Below, piece after piece: positions 47,695 through 62,170 of a stretch of DNA of 64,000 nucleotides. Under the pieces are notes generated by a model. It saw nothing but the letters and a program-made list of their open reading frames with translations. It did not search any database and had not been told where the DNA came from. A program made the translations under genes and the position numbers. The stretch is taken from the NCBI GenBank assembly GCA_025331445.1, contig JAIWNE010000010.1, positions 372,001-436,000 of the forward strand. The letters are read 5' to 3'. This DNA is from Blakeslea trispora (lineage: Eukaryota; Mucoromycota; Mucoromycetes; Mucorales; Choanephoraceae). Numbering within the stretch: the first letter of the stretch is position 1; every line of letters starts with the position of its first letter.

Positions 47695-49860
47695 TTACTT
47701 ACTTAACCATAAATCCCATTTCTCTTTCAATAACGTTTGAAAACTGACTGCTTGTTGTGCTTCTTCCATTTCATCAATAAGGTATGTGTTTACAATATGA
47801 TTCTTCATTCCCACCGCTATTTTTTTTATATAAGTCAAACAGTCTATAATCAAAGAATGGGAAATTATGGAAACTCACAAAGATAATTAGCCCCTTCATT
47901 CTGCCAAAACATGACACTGCCTACAGGCTTGAAAAAAAAACAAGATAGGATGAACGTCACTTCAAATGTTATAAAATTATAGAAATCTTACCGTGACAAA
48001 TCCAAGATGTCCTTCTTTGGGTGTCACTACCATCCTCAAGATCCATTCTAAAGGCTTTTCTAAATGGTGAGGATTTTCTGAGACAGATCGTTTTCTTTCA
48101 TAGGCCAAACGATCTCCTGATCCTCTCTTATAGATATAGACCGAGTTAGATTCAGTCCAGACAGCCAACAAAGTGCCCTCTGAATTGAGCTGAACACCTC
48201 GGATGTCTGTAGCGTCATAAGCTGAGCCTGACTCTGTGCTATACGGCTCAATCGAGTCGGGTATCTGCATTGTGTGATAGAATTCATGCAACACACCACC
48301 TTCTTCATCCTTGTACAGATGGCGACGGTCATAAGCATTTTCCATTAGGCTCTGTATGTTGTCTGTAAAATCCAAAGTTTGAAAATCGTTATGAATGAGT
48401 GAGACAACCATCGTCTTTGCATCTTTTGAGCGAGATACGGTTGGAATGGGCATGTTGATGACTGTGCGTTCATGATGAAAATGAGCACCATCCACAAAGG
48501 CCATATATTCTAGATTTTCATCCACTATCGTACTGTCCTAGAGTGGGGGGGGGGGTTTCGTCTCTTGTTTTAGTTTTAATACAGAGAGAATCAAAGAGGA
48601 CACATGAAGCTTACATTAGAATACAAATGATCTCGACGTATCCAATTGCCCAATTGAAGACTGGTTTGTCTGGAAGAAAGGATAGTGCCATCTGAGATAG
48701 AGACGTTTGTATGAAAGTGATTCTTTGTCTTGTGTATATCTAGACTAAAGACTCGATAGGTATGATTACTACATGAAAAAAAAAAGAGATGAGATGCGTG
48801 TTTCTTTTAAATATAATATTCATCTACTTTGAGGAATAGAGTTTAGTTAACAAGCTTGCATGAGCATCAGTTCCTTTAGGTTGATGATATGCTATTTCAT
48901 TGAAAAAAATGCAATTAGCCTATTTCTTTTTTTTGTTGTTGTTGTTAGATATTTCACTTACGTCGAATAGGTTCTCCTGTCTGTCCTCTTGTTAATTGAA
49001 TAGGTTCAGATTGCTCTGAATGAGGTGGTAACAATAAATCTTTTGGTAACTGCATGACTCGGAATCGATAATTGTCGGGATCACTTGAATAAAAAGAAAG
49101 TTAACCATCAGTTTTCCCGCCGCTTTAAAAAAAAAAGTATATTTTTACTTACCGAGAAAAAAGAAGAGAATCATTTTCAAGCGAAATAGCATTAATCATT
49201 GTGTTGCCAGGCAACATCAAATCTTTGTAGTGATATTGATCGTCAACATGATAATAAATACGAGCTAAATGCTTTACTTCATCATTTTCAACAACACTAT
49301 AGAGAACAACAAACTGAGCTCCTTCATTTCCTTCCGAAATCCGTCCTATTCGACTGATGGGTCCTTGAAGCAAATGCTTAAAGCAAGTTTCCCATTCTAT
49401 TTTAAACATTCAATCAATGTTCCCCCCTTTCTTTTGTGAGCACTTGGCTGCTGGTTTTTCTTTCTCGCTTTCAATTACCTTCTACTGGTGAAGGTCTTAA
49501 CAAATCTTGTTTTCTTTTTCTAGCCTGTATGACGACACCTTAAAAATTGTATTGAGAGACCAATACATAAATAAAATAAATGGAAAAAAACCACTTACCA
49601 TTGACACCCAATTTGACTGAATCCACTCCGCGCACATAACCTTTATTTGCTTCTAAAACAGCGTCAAAATGAATATGGGTTCGATAGACATAGTCGCCAT
49701 GGTGCTTCAATAAAACTTCTGAAGGCTCATTCAGTCTAGATCGCTTAGGTACAAAGGTCTGCACTAGCACAGGGTGAGGGTATGGTGTATCTCGCAGTAG
49801 ACTCACAAAGTAAATCATGGCTAAACCGGCTATTAACAATACCAAAGCACGCCATTTCAT
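47695..49860 (-). CDS. Single-pass membrane protein with large soluble domain, unknown function
   Basis: Nine exons: 49860-49599, 49538-49479, 49396-49153, 49083-48962, 48891-48828, 48768-48615, 48537-47992, 47927-47879 and 47817 to the stop at about 47695; about 540 residues with consistent phases. MKWRALVLLIAGLAMIYFVS is a clear N-terminal anchor (type II-like); an in-frame ATG at 49920 would add 20 residues. The soluble part has repeated strand-rich units (FVVLYSVVENDEVKHLARIY, YRFRVMQLPKDLLLPP, YRVFSLDIHKTK, GVQLNSEGTLLAVWTESNSV), which look like propeller blades. I do not recognise the family; secretory-pathway location is inferred from the anchor. Its start faces the PEX5 gene. Confidence 0.7.
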
Positions 49861-50610
49861 TTTGCGTGAAGGAGGTATAAAATAAAAATGAAAAGGGCAA
49901 CTTTGCATTTCACACAGCATGTCGTTTCATTTTTTTCTTTTCCACAAAATAAGGTGCGGGAAATAAATATTCAAAATGCAGCCTATTTGCGGGTTTCTCA
50001 GTGTGAAATTTGATTAAAGCATCACATTAATGAGTTAAACTCGAGTAGAAATCAGAACTTGTATTGACATGAGCAAGATAAGAAAGCATCTGTGACAGTA
50101 AAAAAATTGTTAGCGAGTAACTAGATTATTGGCAATTTAGGTGCTCAAATGCCTTATCGAACATTATAGTCTATCATAGTATATAGTTTTGAGATCAAGA
50201 AAGTTCCAATGAAAATGTCATTGCTTGGTGTCTTAAATGTCTGACATGATGACTGAAAGACCAAGTGGACCAACAATTCAAACCAGAAAAGGAGATCGTT
50301 TGAAATGCATATGAAGAGCTTACAGCAGTAAGATGGATTCTGAGCTCTTTTTTCAGAAACTGAAGCTAGCCATGAAAGCCACAACATAGATGATCAACCA
50401 AAATTATTCGAGAGAGGGGCGATACTATCATCCTTGGCCAATTTTTTTTTCCTGCTGAAATTCACCATCTGAAGTTTAATTGTTTTCATGCCTGGGAAAT
50501 GAAGCGAATAAGCTTTGTCATCTAAAACTTGAGTCCTTTTTTTTTGGCTTACTCCTATTCTAAAGTGGGCCTTTTTTCTTTCTTTCTTTTATTGACTAGT
50601 TGCTTTTAAT
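49861..50610. other. Divergent intergenic region before PEX5
   Basis: About 700 bases between two divergent start codons. AT-rich with a pyrimidine-rich leader just before 50611. No gene seen; the long minus-strand frame at 50154-50387 has no family signal. Confidence 0.5.
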
Positions 50611-52971
50611 ATGTCTTTTATGAACGATGCTGGTGCAGACTGTGGTCCAGTCAATCCTATGGCTGGCCTTATGAAACAGTTTGGTCAAGACAGATCACTT
50701 CAACAAGTAATAGCAAGAAAAAAAAAGTATAAGTTTGTTTGACTCATGACTTGCTTAGGATCGTTTTGGCCTTGAATCAAGAGGAGAAAGTTCCAAGGTA
50801 AGAAAAGAGCTCATCCTCTTTGTTGGTTGTAGTGTACAGCTTAAACTGATGCTAATATAGAGTGGATTTCGTTCAAGAAACACAATACCTTCAGCTGTAC
50901 AAGGTTCACAGGTAAAAAAAAATGAGAAAACTACCTTTGTCCTAGTCTGTTGATCAGGTTTACTATGAAGATGGCAGATGAATTCTTTCGTGATGAGATG
51001 AACAGTCAAGTAAACCATGCTTTCCAGTTTAATGGTATGAGCCGTGAGCTTGAGCGATTACAGCAACCACAACGATCAAATGATTGGCTTACTGATTTTA
51101 AGCAACATCAATCCATCATGGAGCCTACTGAACAGTTTAAAGAATTCGAAATGATTTATCAGCAAAACCAAAAGGCACCACTTCATTCAGGTTAGATCAA
51201 AAAAAAAATAGAAGCAACTTGTTTCTTTGACTGATGTGTACACTAGTCAACTGGTCAAATGAATTCAAAACATACCAAGCTGAAGCTCCCTTAAATCCAA
51301 TTGAACACGAAGCATTCGAGAGAGCCTTTGAAGAAGCAAAACAAAAGACAAGGAGTTGGGAAGCCGAGTTTGCTGCTCAAGAAAATGATTGGACGGCTGA
51401 ATTTGAGCAACAACAAGAAAAGGAAAACATCGTCGCCAGTACAGATAATGAAGCCCTGGCAAAGACAGCAGGACTGTTACTCGATTCAGTAGATGTCAAC
51501 AGCAATCCCAAATTCAAAAACTCCCAGTTTATGAACCTGATGCGCAAATTACGTGATAGTGAAGTGGCCATTCAGGGTGATAAGATGGTAGAGACCAAAT
51601 CGGGTCATGATTGGGCATCCGAGTTTAAACAACAAGATTGGACATCTGAGTTTAAACAACATTCAACCAACCAACCAGGCCAGATGTGGTCTCAGGAGTT
51701 TGCCAACAAGCTAGAGCGTAACTGGACAGACGAATTTCATCATGAACAGAAACAACATCAATTACCGGGTGATTGGGCAAATGAATTTCAAAAGAACAGT
51801 GAGCTTCAGAACTTGTTTGGTAAAGGCACGGAATCAGAAGACTGGGTAGAACAATATAACCGTAACATTGCTCATCTAAAAGAGGCTCAAGATCATGAAT
51901 GGGATGCCATGCAAAAGGATTGGGAACAATTTCAACCGAACCAGGGCTATCGTGCTATGAATCCCGAATACAATACCTACAACTTCTCTACCAATAACCC
52001 CTATCTGCTGAATCCAGCCATGATCGATCAAGGTATTGCCAGTGATCATTTGGCGGATGCCATCTTGGCATTAGAAGCAAAGACACAACTTCAGACTTCC
52101 AATGCGGATGCCTGGCAATCACTCGGCTTACGTCAACAAGAGAACGAACGTGATGGTGCTGCCATTGCTGCTCTCAGACAGGCACTCAACATGAACCCTC
52201 AACTTTTAGATGGATGGCTTGCCTTGGCCGTCAGTTATACCAATGAGAATTGTCGTGCAGATGCCTATGATGCACTTGAGCAATGGATCGCTCATCATGA
52301 ACATTACAAACATTTAATTCAAACCTCTTCTCCTAATACACCCGATGGACGCCATGCCTATATCACACAGTTATTCTTACAAGCAGCTCGTAGCTCACCA
52401 GGGGAACAGATGGATCCCGATGTCCAAGTGGGCTTGGGCGTGTTATTTAATGTCTCTGAAGAATACGATAAGGCCATTGATTGTTTCAAGGCAGCCCTTG
52501 CGAGTCGACCACGAGATTATTTGTTATGGAACAAATTAGGCGCTACCTTGGCCAACTCGAGAAATCCAACAGGTGCCATTGATGCCTACTTTAATGCACT
52601 CGAGATCAGTCCAACCTATATTCGAGCCAGATATAACTTGGCCATCAGCTGTATCAATCTAGGACAACAGCAAGAGGCTGCTGAGCATCTGTTGACTGCA
52701 CTTGCTCTTCAAAAGTCAAATGATGGTAGTAATGGTGCTGGTGGTAATGTGATAGTGGATGAGAAGGGTAATACAGTGCATATTCCAGGCGGTATGAGCG
52801 ATAATATTTGGTCTAGTCTTCGCATGTTGATGTCAAGGTAAGTTTGTTTGGTTATCTTTTGTTTTCTGTTTTTCTTAATTGTTTACTTTGTTTAGTATGA
52901 GTCGTGATGATTTAGCAAGAGAATGTGATCGCCATAATTTAGATGCCTTTCGCTCATCATTTGAATTCTAA
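50611..52971 (+). CDS. PEX5: Peroxisomal PTS1 receptor Pex5
   Basis: Six exons: 50611-50706, 50759-50797, 50861-50911, 50971-51190, 51247-52837 and 52896-52971; 690 residues. Pex5 binds C-terminal SKL-type signals in the cytosol, docks at Pex13/14 and is recycled by ubiquitination. The conserved recycling cysteine is C11 (ADCGPVNP). The N-terminal half carries ten W-x3-F/Y docking motifs (WLTDF, WSNEF, WEAEF, WTAEF, WASEF, WTSEF, WSQEF, WTDEF, WANEF, WVEQY). The C-terminal half is a TPR domain (for example AWQSLGLRQQENERDGAAIA, VGLGVLFNVSEEYDKAIDCF, DYLLWNKLGATLANSRNPTG). The second-to-fourth exons are short; the exon 4 acceptor is TATGAAG. Many more WxxxF motifs than in budding yeast. Confidence 0.95.
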
Positions 52972-53379
52972 AGGTGAAGGATATAAGCAAAAGCATACGT
53001 GGTGTGTATTCCCTCAATTCTCTTAATAATAAAAAAATAAGCAATTCTTTAAGAGAGATTATAGGTTTGTTTTGTTGTTTGATTTCAGAGCACCTTGTTT
53101 TTATCCTCCGCAAAACATACACTATACAAAGAGTGATTTATCTGACCTTGACCAACACTCAATCAGGGTTCCATCTAAATCAGATGTAAATCTTCATCGA
53201 ACAATCTTTAGTCGAAAACATTTAAAGACGATCACTATATTTTAAAACTCAGAGGTTGAATGGTTTACATTGTGGTAGCACAATCCAGGGTTGCATAAAA
53301 GCGCTCTCTTGTATGATCTCCCCCAAAAAGCAGAAAAGTAAATACTATTTATTACTATAAAAAAAGCAAACAGTGTCAT

Positions 53380-54486
53380 TTAAAGATCATCATAAGAAGT
53401 CAGTACTCGATGTGGTACTGTGCTAGACCGAGGATCTAATGGAAGACCACTTTCTAAAGGACGTTCAACTGTTAAGGAAGGGCGTCTTGTCTCATGCTCA
53501 TACGATATCTCCTTTGCTAATAAACCATCCTCATCTTGCCAAGGTACATTACCAAACCCAACCTTGTTTCTTTCAGGTATTTTAGCACGATTCACTTGAT
53601 AATGTAAATCAATAAACAAAACCAAGGAAAATTGGGACCCATCCGTATCCACTCACCTTTAATACGTTTTGATCCTACCAAAGTACCATGTAAGTTCCGA
53701 ATGGCTTCTAGAGCAGCTTCCTTTTTATCAAATGTCACAAAACCATAACTAACAAAAACTGGTTGATACGTGTTTTTCTTTTATGTTTATGGATTCGCCC
53801 TTACTCTTTTCCTTCCACCAATTTCACATCAACCAAAACACCAAACCGAGAAAACAGAGATCCCAATTGATCTTCAGTCACATTTTCCAAATCACCCACA
53901 TAGACCTTGTTTGAATAGAATTCTGTATCAATATATTGTGCTGCTTCAGAATACATCTAAAATAAAAGGGAAATCAATGACTTGTTTTCAAAGCAGAAAA
54001 CATGGGCTTACATCAGCACCATTGTTTCGATTGGCATGATAGTGCCGATGATATCGATGACTTCGGTGTCTAGTTTGCCTACTACTATAGTCATCACTAT
54101 CAGAGTCAGAGTATCGGCGTCGGTAAGATCGTCTAGGTGAGCGAGATCGGGACGAAGATCGGCGACGGTATCGTCTATAACTTTCTCGCTTTTCTTCTCC
54201 TTCTTCCTCGTCCGATCGTTCATTCTTAAACTTTTGTCTACGACGTTTCACTCGACCGAATTCGTCTAACTCTTCTTCCTCTCCTTCTTCTTCCAATGAC
54301 TTCCTAAATCATGATAAGTTTTTTTTAAAAAAAAAGACAAGAATGAACAAAGACTTACCGTTTCGATTCCTCTTGTTGGCTTGAGTCATGATTAGACTCA
54401 TTCTATTTATTGTCAGTGTCAATATTCTTTTCACCTTTTATCTCTTAATGACTTGCCTTCAATGCGACTTCGTCTTTTATAAACAT
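53380..54486 (-). CDS. SR-like RNA-binding protein with one RRM
   Basis: Six exons: 54486-54457, 54402-54359, 54303-54012, 53956-53805, 53748-53657 and 53594-53380; 274 residues. The order is an acidic N-terminus (LEEEGEEEELDEFGR), an Arg/Ser-rich region (RRRSSSRSRSPRRSYRRR, then SDSDSDDYSSRQ and a His/Arg run), and an RRM at about residues 130-205 with RNP2 KVYVGDLENV and RNP1 DYGFVTFDK. A Pro-rich tail ends VLTSYDDL. Such SR-like proteins act in splicing or mRNA export; the exact orthologue is not clear. Intron 1 has a GC donor, GCAAGT, following a 30-nt first exon. Confidence 0.8.
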
Positions 54487-54803
54487 GGCTTACTTTTTTT
54501 TTTTTATATAATACAAAAAAAAAAAAAATTCAACAGTTGTCAAAAAAAAAAGAAGGAATGAAAAGGTCAGCGTGACTGTTGGGATGAAAGTGAAAGTACT
54601 TTTTTTTTTTCTAAAGCAGAGTTTTATGAATGCAGCTGTTGACTGACATGCAAAGAGGCCAATTGTAAAAAGATGGTTTTATTGTTAGGCATTGAGAGAA
54701 GTTTATTTCATTGGCTACTTTTTCTCCAAGCAAAAGACAAAATATAGTTTGGGATATCTATTCTTAAAAAAAAACCATCGAATAAATCTTTTAATGAGGG
54801 TTG

Positions 54804-55635
54804 TTACATCTCCTCAAGCTCATCATCTGTCAATAAATCCTCTTCAGGGAAATCACCCACCATCACTTTAGTAGGACGTACAAATCCACCATACTTGGCA
54901 GGACAAGAGAAATAACTGACACCTTGAACAGTACCATCATTCTTACCAAGTGGTTCATCATATTGCACACCTACCCAAAGACCAGCCTGAAACTGAGTTT
55001 CACCTACAAATCGAACTGTACCCAACCGACGCACATGATCATCATCACCCAAGACTTGACAGCGATCGCCCACCTTGATTTGATTGGCTGCTTCTTGATA
55101 GCTTCTTTCAATGGCTTCTTCTTTTGCTGCTGCTTCATCCGAGAATCGACCGAGTTTATTGCGTTCCTTGAAGGCTCGTACGGTATCTAATGAAAGGCAT
55201 TAGTTATACACACATGATGGATTTTCTTTCTTCTATACCTGTTCTCTTTTGATATTCATCTTCCGTCAGCTCAAATTTCTCTACTAATGAGACATCGGTA
55301 TATTGATTCTTGATACGATGAGGATTGGTATCAATGACATGAAGGCGCATATAATCTTCTACTGGGTAAGATCCGAGCATTCGGTTGTCGTCATCCAATG
55401 AACCCAATAGGTTTTTACCATGGTAAAGATCAAGCTTTTGAGTGGCATAAGGAATACCGGTGATAGGTTCGATTTTATACTAATCAGATAGAGTGGTAAG
55501 TCCCTTTGTTTTTTCTTTGTTTTTTTGTTGTTGTTTTTTTACTTTAAGCTGAGAAATAGTCAATCCTTTATCGAATCTTCTTTCTGAACTGACATGTTCC
55601 TCTGAGGTATCTACAAATAAGGTGACAATAGACAT
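54804..55635 (-). CDS. ALF1: Tubulin-folding cofactor B (Alf1/TBCB)
   Basis: Exons 55635-55543, 55479-55239 and 55186-54804; 238 residues. It binds alpha-tubulin during folding and handover to cofactor E. An N-terminal ubiquitin-like fold ([13 protein letters not shown] ... [20 protein letters not shown]) is followed by a helical linker ([20 protein letters not shown]) and a CAP-Gly domain: [38 protein letters not shown] and GGFVRP. The acidic end DDELEEM matches the family habit of ending in an acidic tail with a hydrophobic or aromatic terminus. The length is usual (about 240). Confidence 0.95.
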
Positions 55636-56131
55636 GGTGGCAAATAAAATGAAAGAAAAGAGACAGAAAAAAAAATAAACTTTGTAAAGGCGTGCTATAA
55701 AGCACTCCGCGTATATCTTGAGCCAATCATATACGCGTCTGTGCCTGAATTACATGAAAAGAGAGAGAGAAAGAGAATAACATTATATTTTAAAAAGTAG
55801 TGCCTACTTGAAGAGAGACGAAATAAGAAGAGAGGCAAATTTTCCACTCTATTTCTTGTATTAAAAGAAAGCAGTAATTTCTATTTATTTTCAATTGTCT
55901 TTTTCTTTCGATTTCCCTCACTATCTCAATTGATAACTTTTTTTGTTGGCTATTTGAAAGAACAAAATAAAAAGGGCAAAAGAAAAAAAGCAATCTTTTG
56001 GCCTTAAAGCTCCCTCCGAGTTTCGTCATCATCGGTCATTGAAATAGACTAAAATTTCGAATTTGATCACTATTTTTTTTTTCTCTTTTTTTCATTCAAT
56101 TTCCCCTTCTTCATCCCCCCAACTCTAAAAT

Positions 56132-56452
56132 ATGCTTGGTGCTTTGAATCGTTTTGCTGTCGAAAAGCCTGTTATCTTCTGGTCCTTTGTTCTCGGCACT
56201 GCTGGTAAGAAATTAGAAAAAAAATATTGGAGCTTTTATAAACTTCCCTCTCTCGTGTTTTAATGTTAGGTCCTGTCATGGTCTGGACTGTTCCCAAAGT
56301 TAGACGTGAATACTTTGGATTCAAGGGTTACGAACCTCTTCCTGTCACATACCCTCGTAAGGACGATAGTATGATTTCTATACTACCTGACTCATTCCAT
56401 CTTTATAGTTCCCAACCGTGCTCGTAAGCCTACTTCTGGTTATGAAGATTAA
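56132..56452 (+). CDS. Mitochondrial complex I 9.5-kDa subunit (NI9M type)
   Basis: Three short exons, 56132-56204, 56270-56356 and 56409-56452, give a 67-residue protein: MLGALNRFAVEKPVIFWSFV, then LGTAGPVMVWTVPKVRREYF, GFKGYEPLPVTYPLPNRAR and KPTSGYED. One membrane segment in the first third is followed by a basic-aromatic stretch and a Pro-rich tail. This matches the small accessory NADH:ubiquinone oxidoreductase subunit known as NUO-9.5/NI9M in Neurospora (NDUFA3-like). It acts in the inner mitochondrial membrane. All three exons are too short for ordinary open-frame calling. Head-to-head with cofactor B, 496 bases apart. Confidence 0.85.
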
Positions 56453-57377
56453 ACCTTTATTTTCGCCAATAAAAGAGAGAATTGCCAATAGAATTTATTT
56501 TATGATTAAACAACTCTTAACACCATGTCCAGACAACCGAAAAGAGAGGGGATGATTGACTATCGAACATCGAGCCAATTCTTTTAGAGCAAGTGTAGTT
56601 CTTTGAATACAAATGGATTTACAAACACTATGGAAATATCAACACAATAGAAATGGTTACATTCATGCAAAGAAACGTCAATGGGTCTGTGTAGCCATGA
56701 GAGAGGACTGATAAACCAAGAAGAGGCTATTTCTGTGATAGTTTCTCTTTCTTTCTTTGCTTGGTTTATATTGTATGGCACTTCTTTTTTTTCTTTGGCC
56801 TGCAACCTGGATGACATTGGAGAGAGAGAGGGGAGGGGAGGGAAAGAGCGATGTCAGAATCAATCGTTCATACAAGTCACTTATAATAACAAGTTTCTTT
56901 TTTTTTTGACAGCTTGTTTATCCTAAATCATGCTTGATCTCAAGCTCAATGGAGGAGATACCAAGAAATATCTCAAATCTAGCTTAACTCTAGCGAGAGA
57001 GATTAGCTACCATTTTTAACAAGTGATAGCAAAGTGAAAAGATGGCATAAAAAATAAAGGTAAATCAACTACCTCAAGATTCTTTTAATAACGATGTTTA
57101 TTTCGAAATTGAGATATTTTCCGTAAGTGAGCAAGTCTTTAAGCTGCTTTACTCGAGTCTATTGATGTGAAGTTTTCTCGAGTTTTTATATGCGTACATC
57201 ATCTAATTCCATAGGGTTTCACATTATAAGGATGCTCTCTCTCTGTTTGAATTCCTCTCTCTCTTTTTTTTTAATTTATTTCTTTTTTATATATATAAAC
57301 GATACACTCCACCCCTCATTCACTGACAATCACTAGCAAAAAAAAACGAGAAAAAGTCAATCGAGTTAATCAACACC
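56453..57377. other. 0.9-kb gene-free interval
   Basis: 3' region of the complex I subunit gene and promoter of GCN5. A GA-rich strip (about 56820-56850), and a CTCTCTCT-rich strip with a TATATATAAA near 57290 ahead of the GCN5 start. No gene seen. Confidence 0.5.
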
Positions 57378-59625
<2,248 letters not shown>

Positions 59626-60031
59626 TCTCCTTTTTTTTTTTTTTAATCATTCACACTATACCTGTATATATCCACCTATTAAAAGAAAAAAAAACAAAAG
59701 AAAAAAAGAGGGGCTTATTATCTTATACCTGTGTATAAAATGTATTTTATTATATTTTTTAAAAAAAGAATACCTTACATGTCTATCAATTCATTGATGA
59801 TGCTTTAGAGTGATATCTTCCTTATAAACACCTTTTGTATGTATTACAATCATGGTTTTATTGTGTGTCATCTAAAATTGATAAATGTCAAATCTATCCA
59901 TTCTTTATATCATACAATGACAACCTCAAATAATTTACAGCAACAACCTTTTCTCCCTTCTTCCTTTTTTGAGGGAAGAAAGCGTAAAGGAGAATAAAAT
60001 ACAGCATAAAAATACAATTTAGAAAGCTCAA

Positions 60032-62170
60032 TCACATTATTTGATGAAAGTGTGATTTGGAATCCTTGATGATTCTGCTATAAATACGTTTACCATAGGG
60101 TGTTGAACGAATTGTTGGTAATAAGGGTCGAATACATGCCACTAACTAGATTATCAAAAAAAAAAGCGATGAGACATCTAAAAAACTCCCCCCCCCTACC
60201 AAAACTAACTTACCTCTGCACGTTGATCTGAATCTGCAAAATCCAAAGAAGTTTGAATCACATAATTAGCAAATGAATCCTGTAATAAATGTTGCATCAC
60301 TGTTGGATTCACAAGTTCAGCAATCAACAATCGTCGTGTTTTAGGTTGAGCTGTTCGAATGCACTAAATGCAAAATAAACCATCTTTGATTTTTTTTATA
60401 TATCTCGAAAATACTTACATTTTCAATCACATTGGAACTGAATTTCTGTACAGATAAAAGGCATACATGGTTTACAAATTGACGAATGATATTCTCAGAG
60501 TATGATAACACACCCAATTCAAGCACATACTGTACAACGTAATTTCCAAAGGCATCTTGAACCAACACAAGTGCATGTTGAGATATTTCATAGACAAGTT
60601 GATCCTTATTTTCATAATAGCAATCCATTCCAGTTAGATTCTTATGTTTTGAGAATAAAATCAGACTTACTTTCTGTAGAACAGTAGCATAATCAAAAGA
60701 TCGTTGTAGCACACAGCATCCATGCTTATGAGAAGCTACTTCAATACAGTGCTGACAAACTGCATCATAAATGAATTGATTATGGGGAGTATGAAGGGAA
60801 TGAAGACATTTCTGAATCACGTGATTTCCATTTAAATCCTTGATCAATGTCACTACATGAGGAGTGAGTGCTGATACTGCTGTTTGTATCTTATAAGGGG
60901 AAGAAATGAAGATGATGTTATTTTCTGCAGTATTTTCTTTTCTTTCTTTCTTTACCTGTTCTGGTGTTGAAAAGCATTCAATGAGTTTTTGAACAGCTCT
61001 GGTGCCGTGTACATTGAGGGCAATCTTGGCTAGATTGTTGGCTACTGTCTTTACAATATCATCCCGTTGTTCATCGTTTCCATACTCTATGATCTTTTGG
61101 CATATGTAATTACCAAATGGATCTTTACAACTTGAATTTAAGCTTATGTTGACAAAAACACGAATTCGACTCTATTACCTATCATCAATTCATTGAAATG
61201 ACCATGGATTTCTTTAAACACGAAATCTAATTGTTCTGGATCTTCAATCTTCTTTTGAAGAAATCGACATCCATTCTGATCTTTGCATAGCTCATCTAAT
61301 TTTCCAACAAAGTCTTGCACATTGGCATGCATCAATCGATCCTGTTGTCTTCTGGGTCTTGAAAGAGGTTGTGAGGCAGCAGGACTTGACAGGTATTGCT
61401 GATAGAGTGAGGGTGGTTGATAGGTTGAGATGGTAAGATGAGGTGGAGGATAAGGTGAAGGATGTTGAAAGAGGCAATCATATTGAGTACAAAAGCCAAA
61501 TTGTTGATAGTGAGGACAAGTCATGGTTGTTGTGATCCGTCTGTGTGTTGGCCAATCAGGCGCTCGTTTAGATGTCAAGAGGGAAGGTATAGTCGTGATG
61601 GGTTGCCAATGTGTTTGGCTTTCTTTTCTAGGTGTATGCATCAGAGGATCGAGAGGAAACTATGAAAGAATGAATAAATGAAAGCACAAGATTGATTTCC
61701 TGTCTTACAAGTTCTGGATATTCATCATTGTGAGAACTAACTGAATTGATTCGGTTTGTCTCTTTGGGAGTCAGATACTCGGGTGGATGAGATAAAAGCG
61801 AATGAAGAGAAGGCACTGTTTCAATCAACATGAATCATCGATAGCATCAGGTTTTCTTACTACTTACCTTCCTTTGGATTTAAAGAAGCATCTTGTGTGC
61901 TTATGGCAAAAGGTAAATGCCTAATAAAAACCATCTTATTTCAATCATCATTCTGCTCTTTTTTTTTTGTTTATGCGAGGCTTCTCACCTTGATTCGTTT
62001 TCATTCAAGGATAGTTTAGCACCCAACAATACATCCAAAGTAGGATCATCACTTGAATTCCTTCTAGAGGCTGGCATAGAGCGTGATGAAGGTGGTCTTA
62101 TCTGACTAAAATGATACAAATCCACTGGGCTATCGAATAAAGAACGTTTGATTGTTTCGTGCTCTTCCAT
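60032..62170 (-). CDS. CCCH zinc-finger plus Pumilio-repeat RNA-binding protein
   Basis: Exons about 62170-61989, 61920-61868, 61815-61709, 61659-61179, 61122-60957, 60889-60671, 60604-60419, 60363-60214 and 60145-60032; about 510 residues (one base at the exon 5 end is uncertain). A Ser/Pro-rich N-terminus is followed by a CCCH finger, CPHYQQFGFCTQYDCLFQH (C-x8-C-x4-C-x3-H), a Tyr/Pro/Gln linker and eight PUF repeats: NGCRFLQKK, FGNYICQK, HGTRAVQK, NGNHVIQK, HGCCVLQR, FGNYVVQY, SSNVIEN and FANYVIQ, then YGKRIYSR. PUF proteins bind UGUA-type 3' UTR sites and repress or localise mRNAs. The finger-plus-PUF combination is unusual. Head-to-head with the GNAT gene. Confidence 0.88.

Noticed and set aside
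47641..47704. Terminal intron in the membrane-protein gene (GTAAGT ... GGGCAG)
   Set aside because: The candidate intron would be almost entirely A26, with no branch site or pyrimidine tract. The frame already ends at a stop that overlaps the GTAAGT.
54481..54620. Poly-A/T runs upstream of the SR-RRM gene as a mobile element edge
   Set aside because: Such runs are common throughout the intergenic DNA of this window and no flanking duplication is present.
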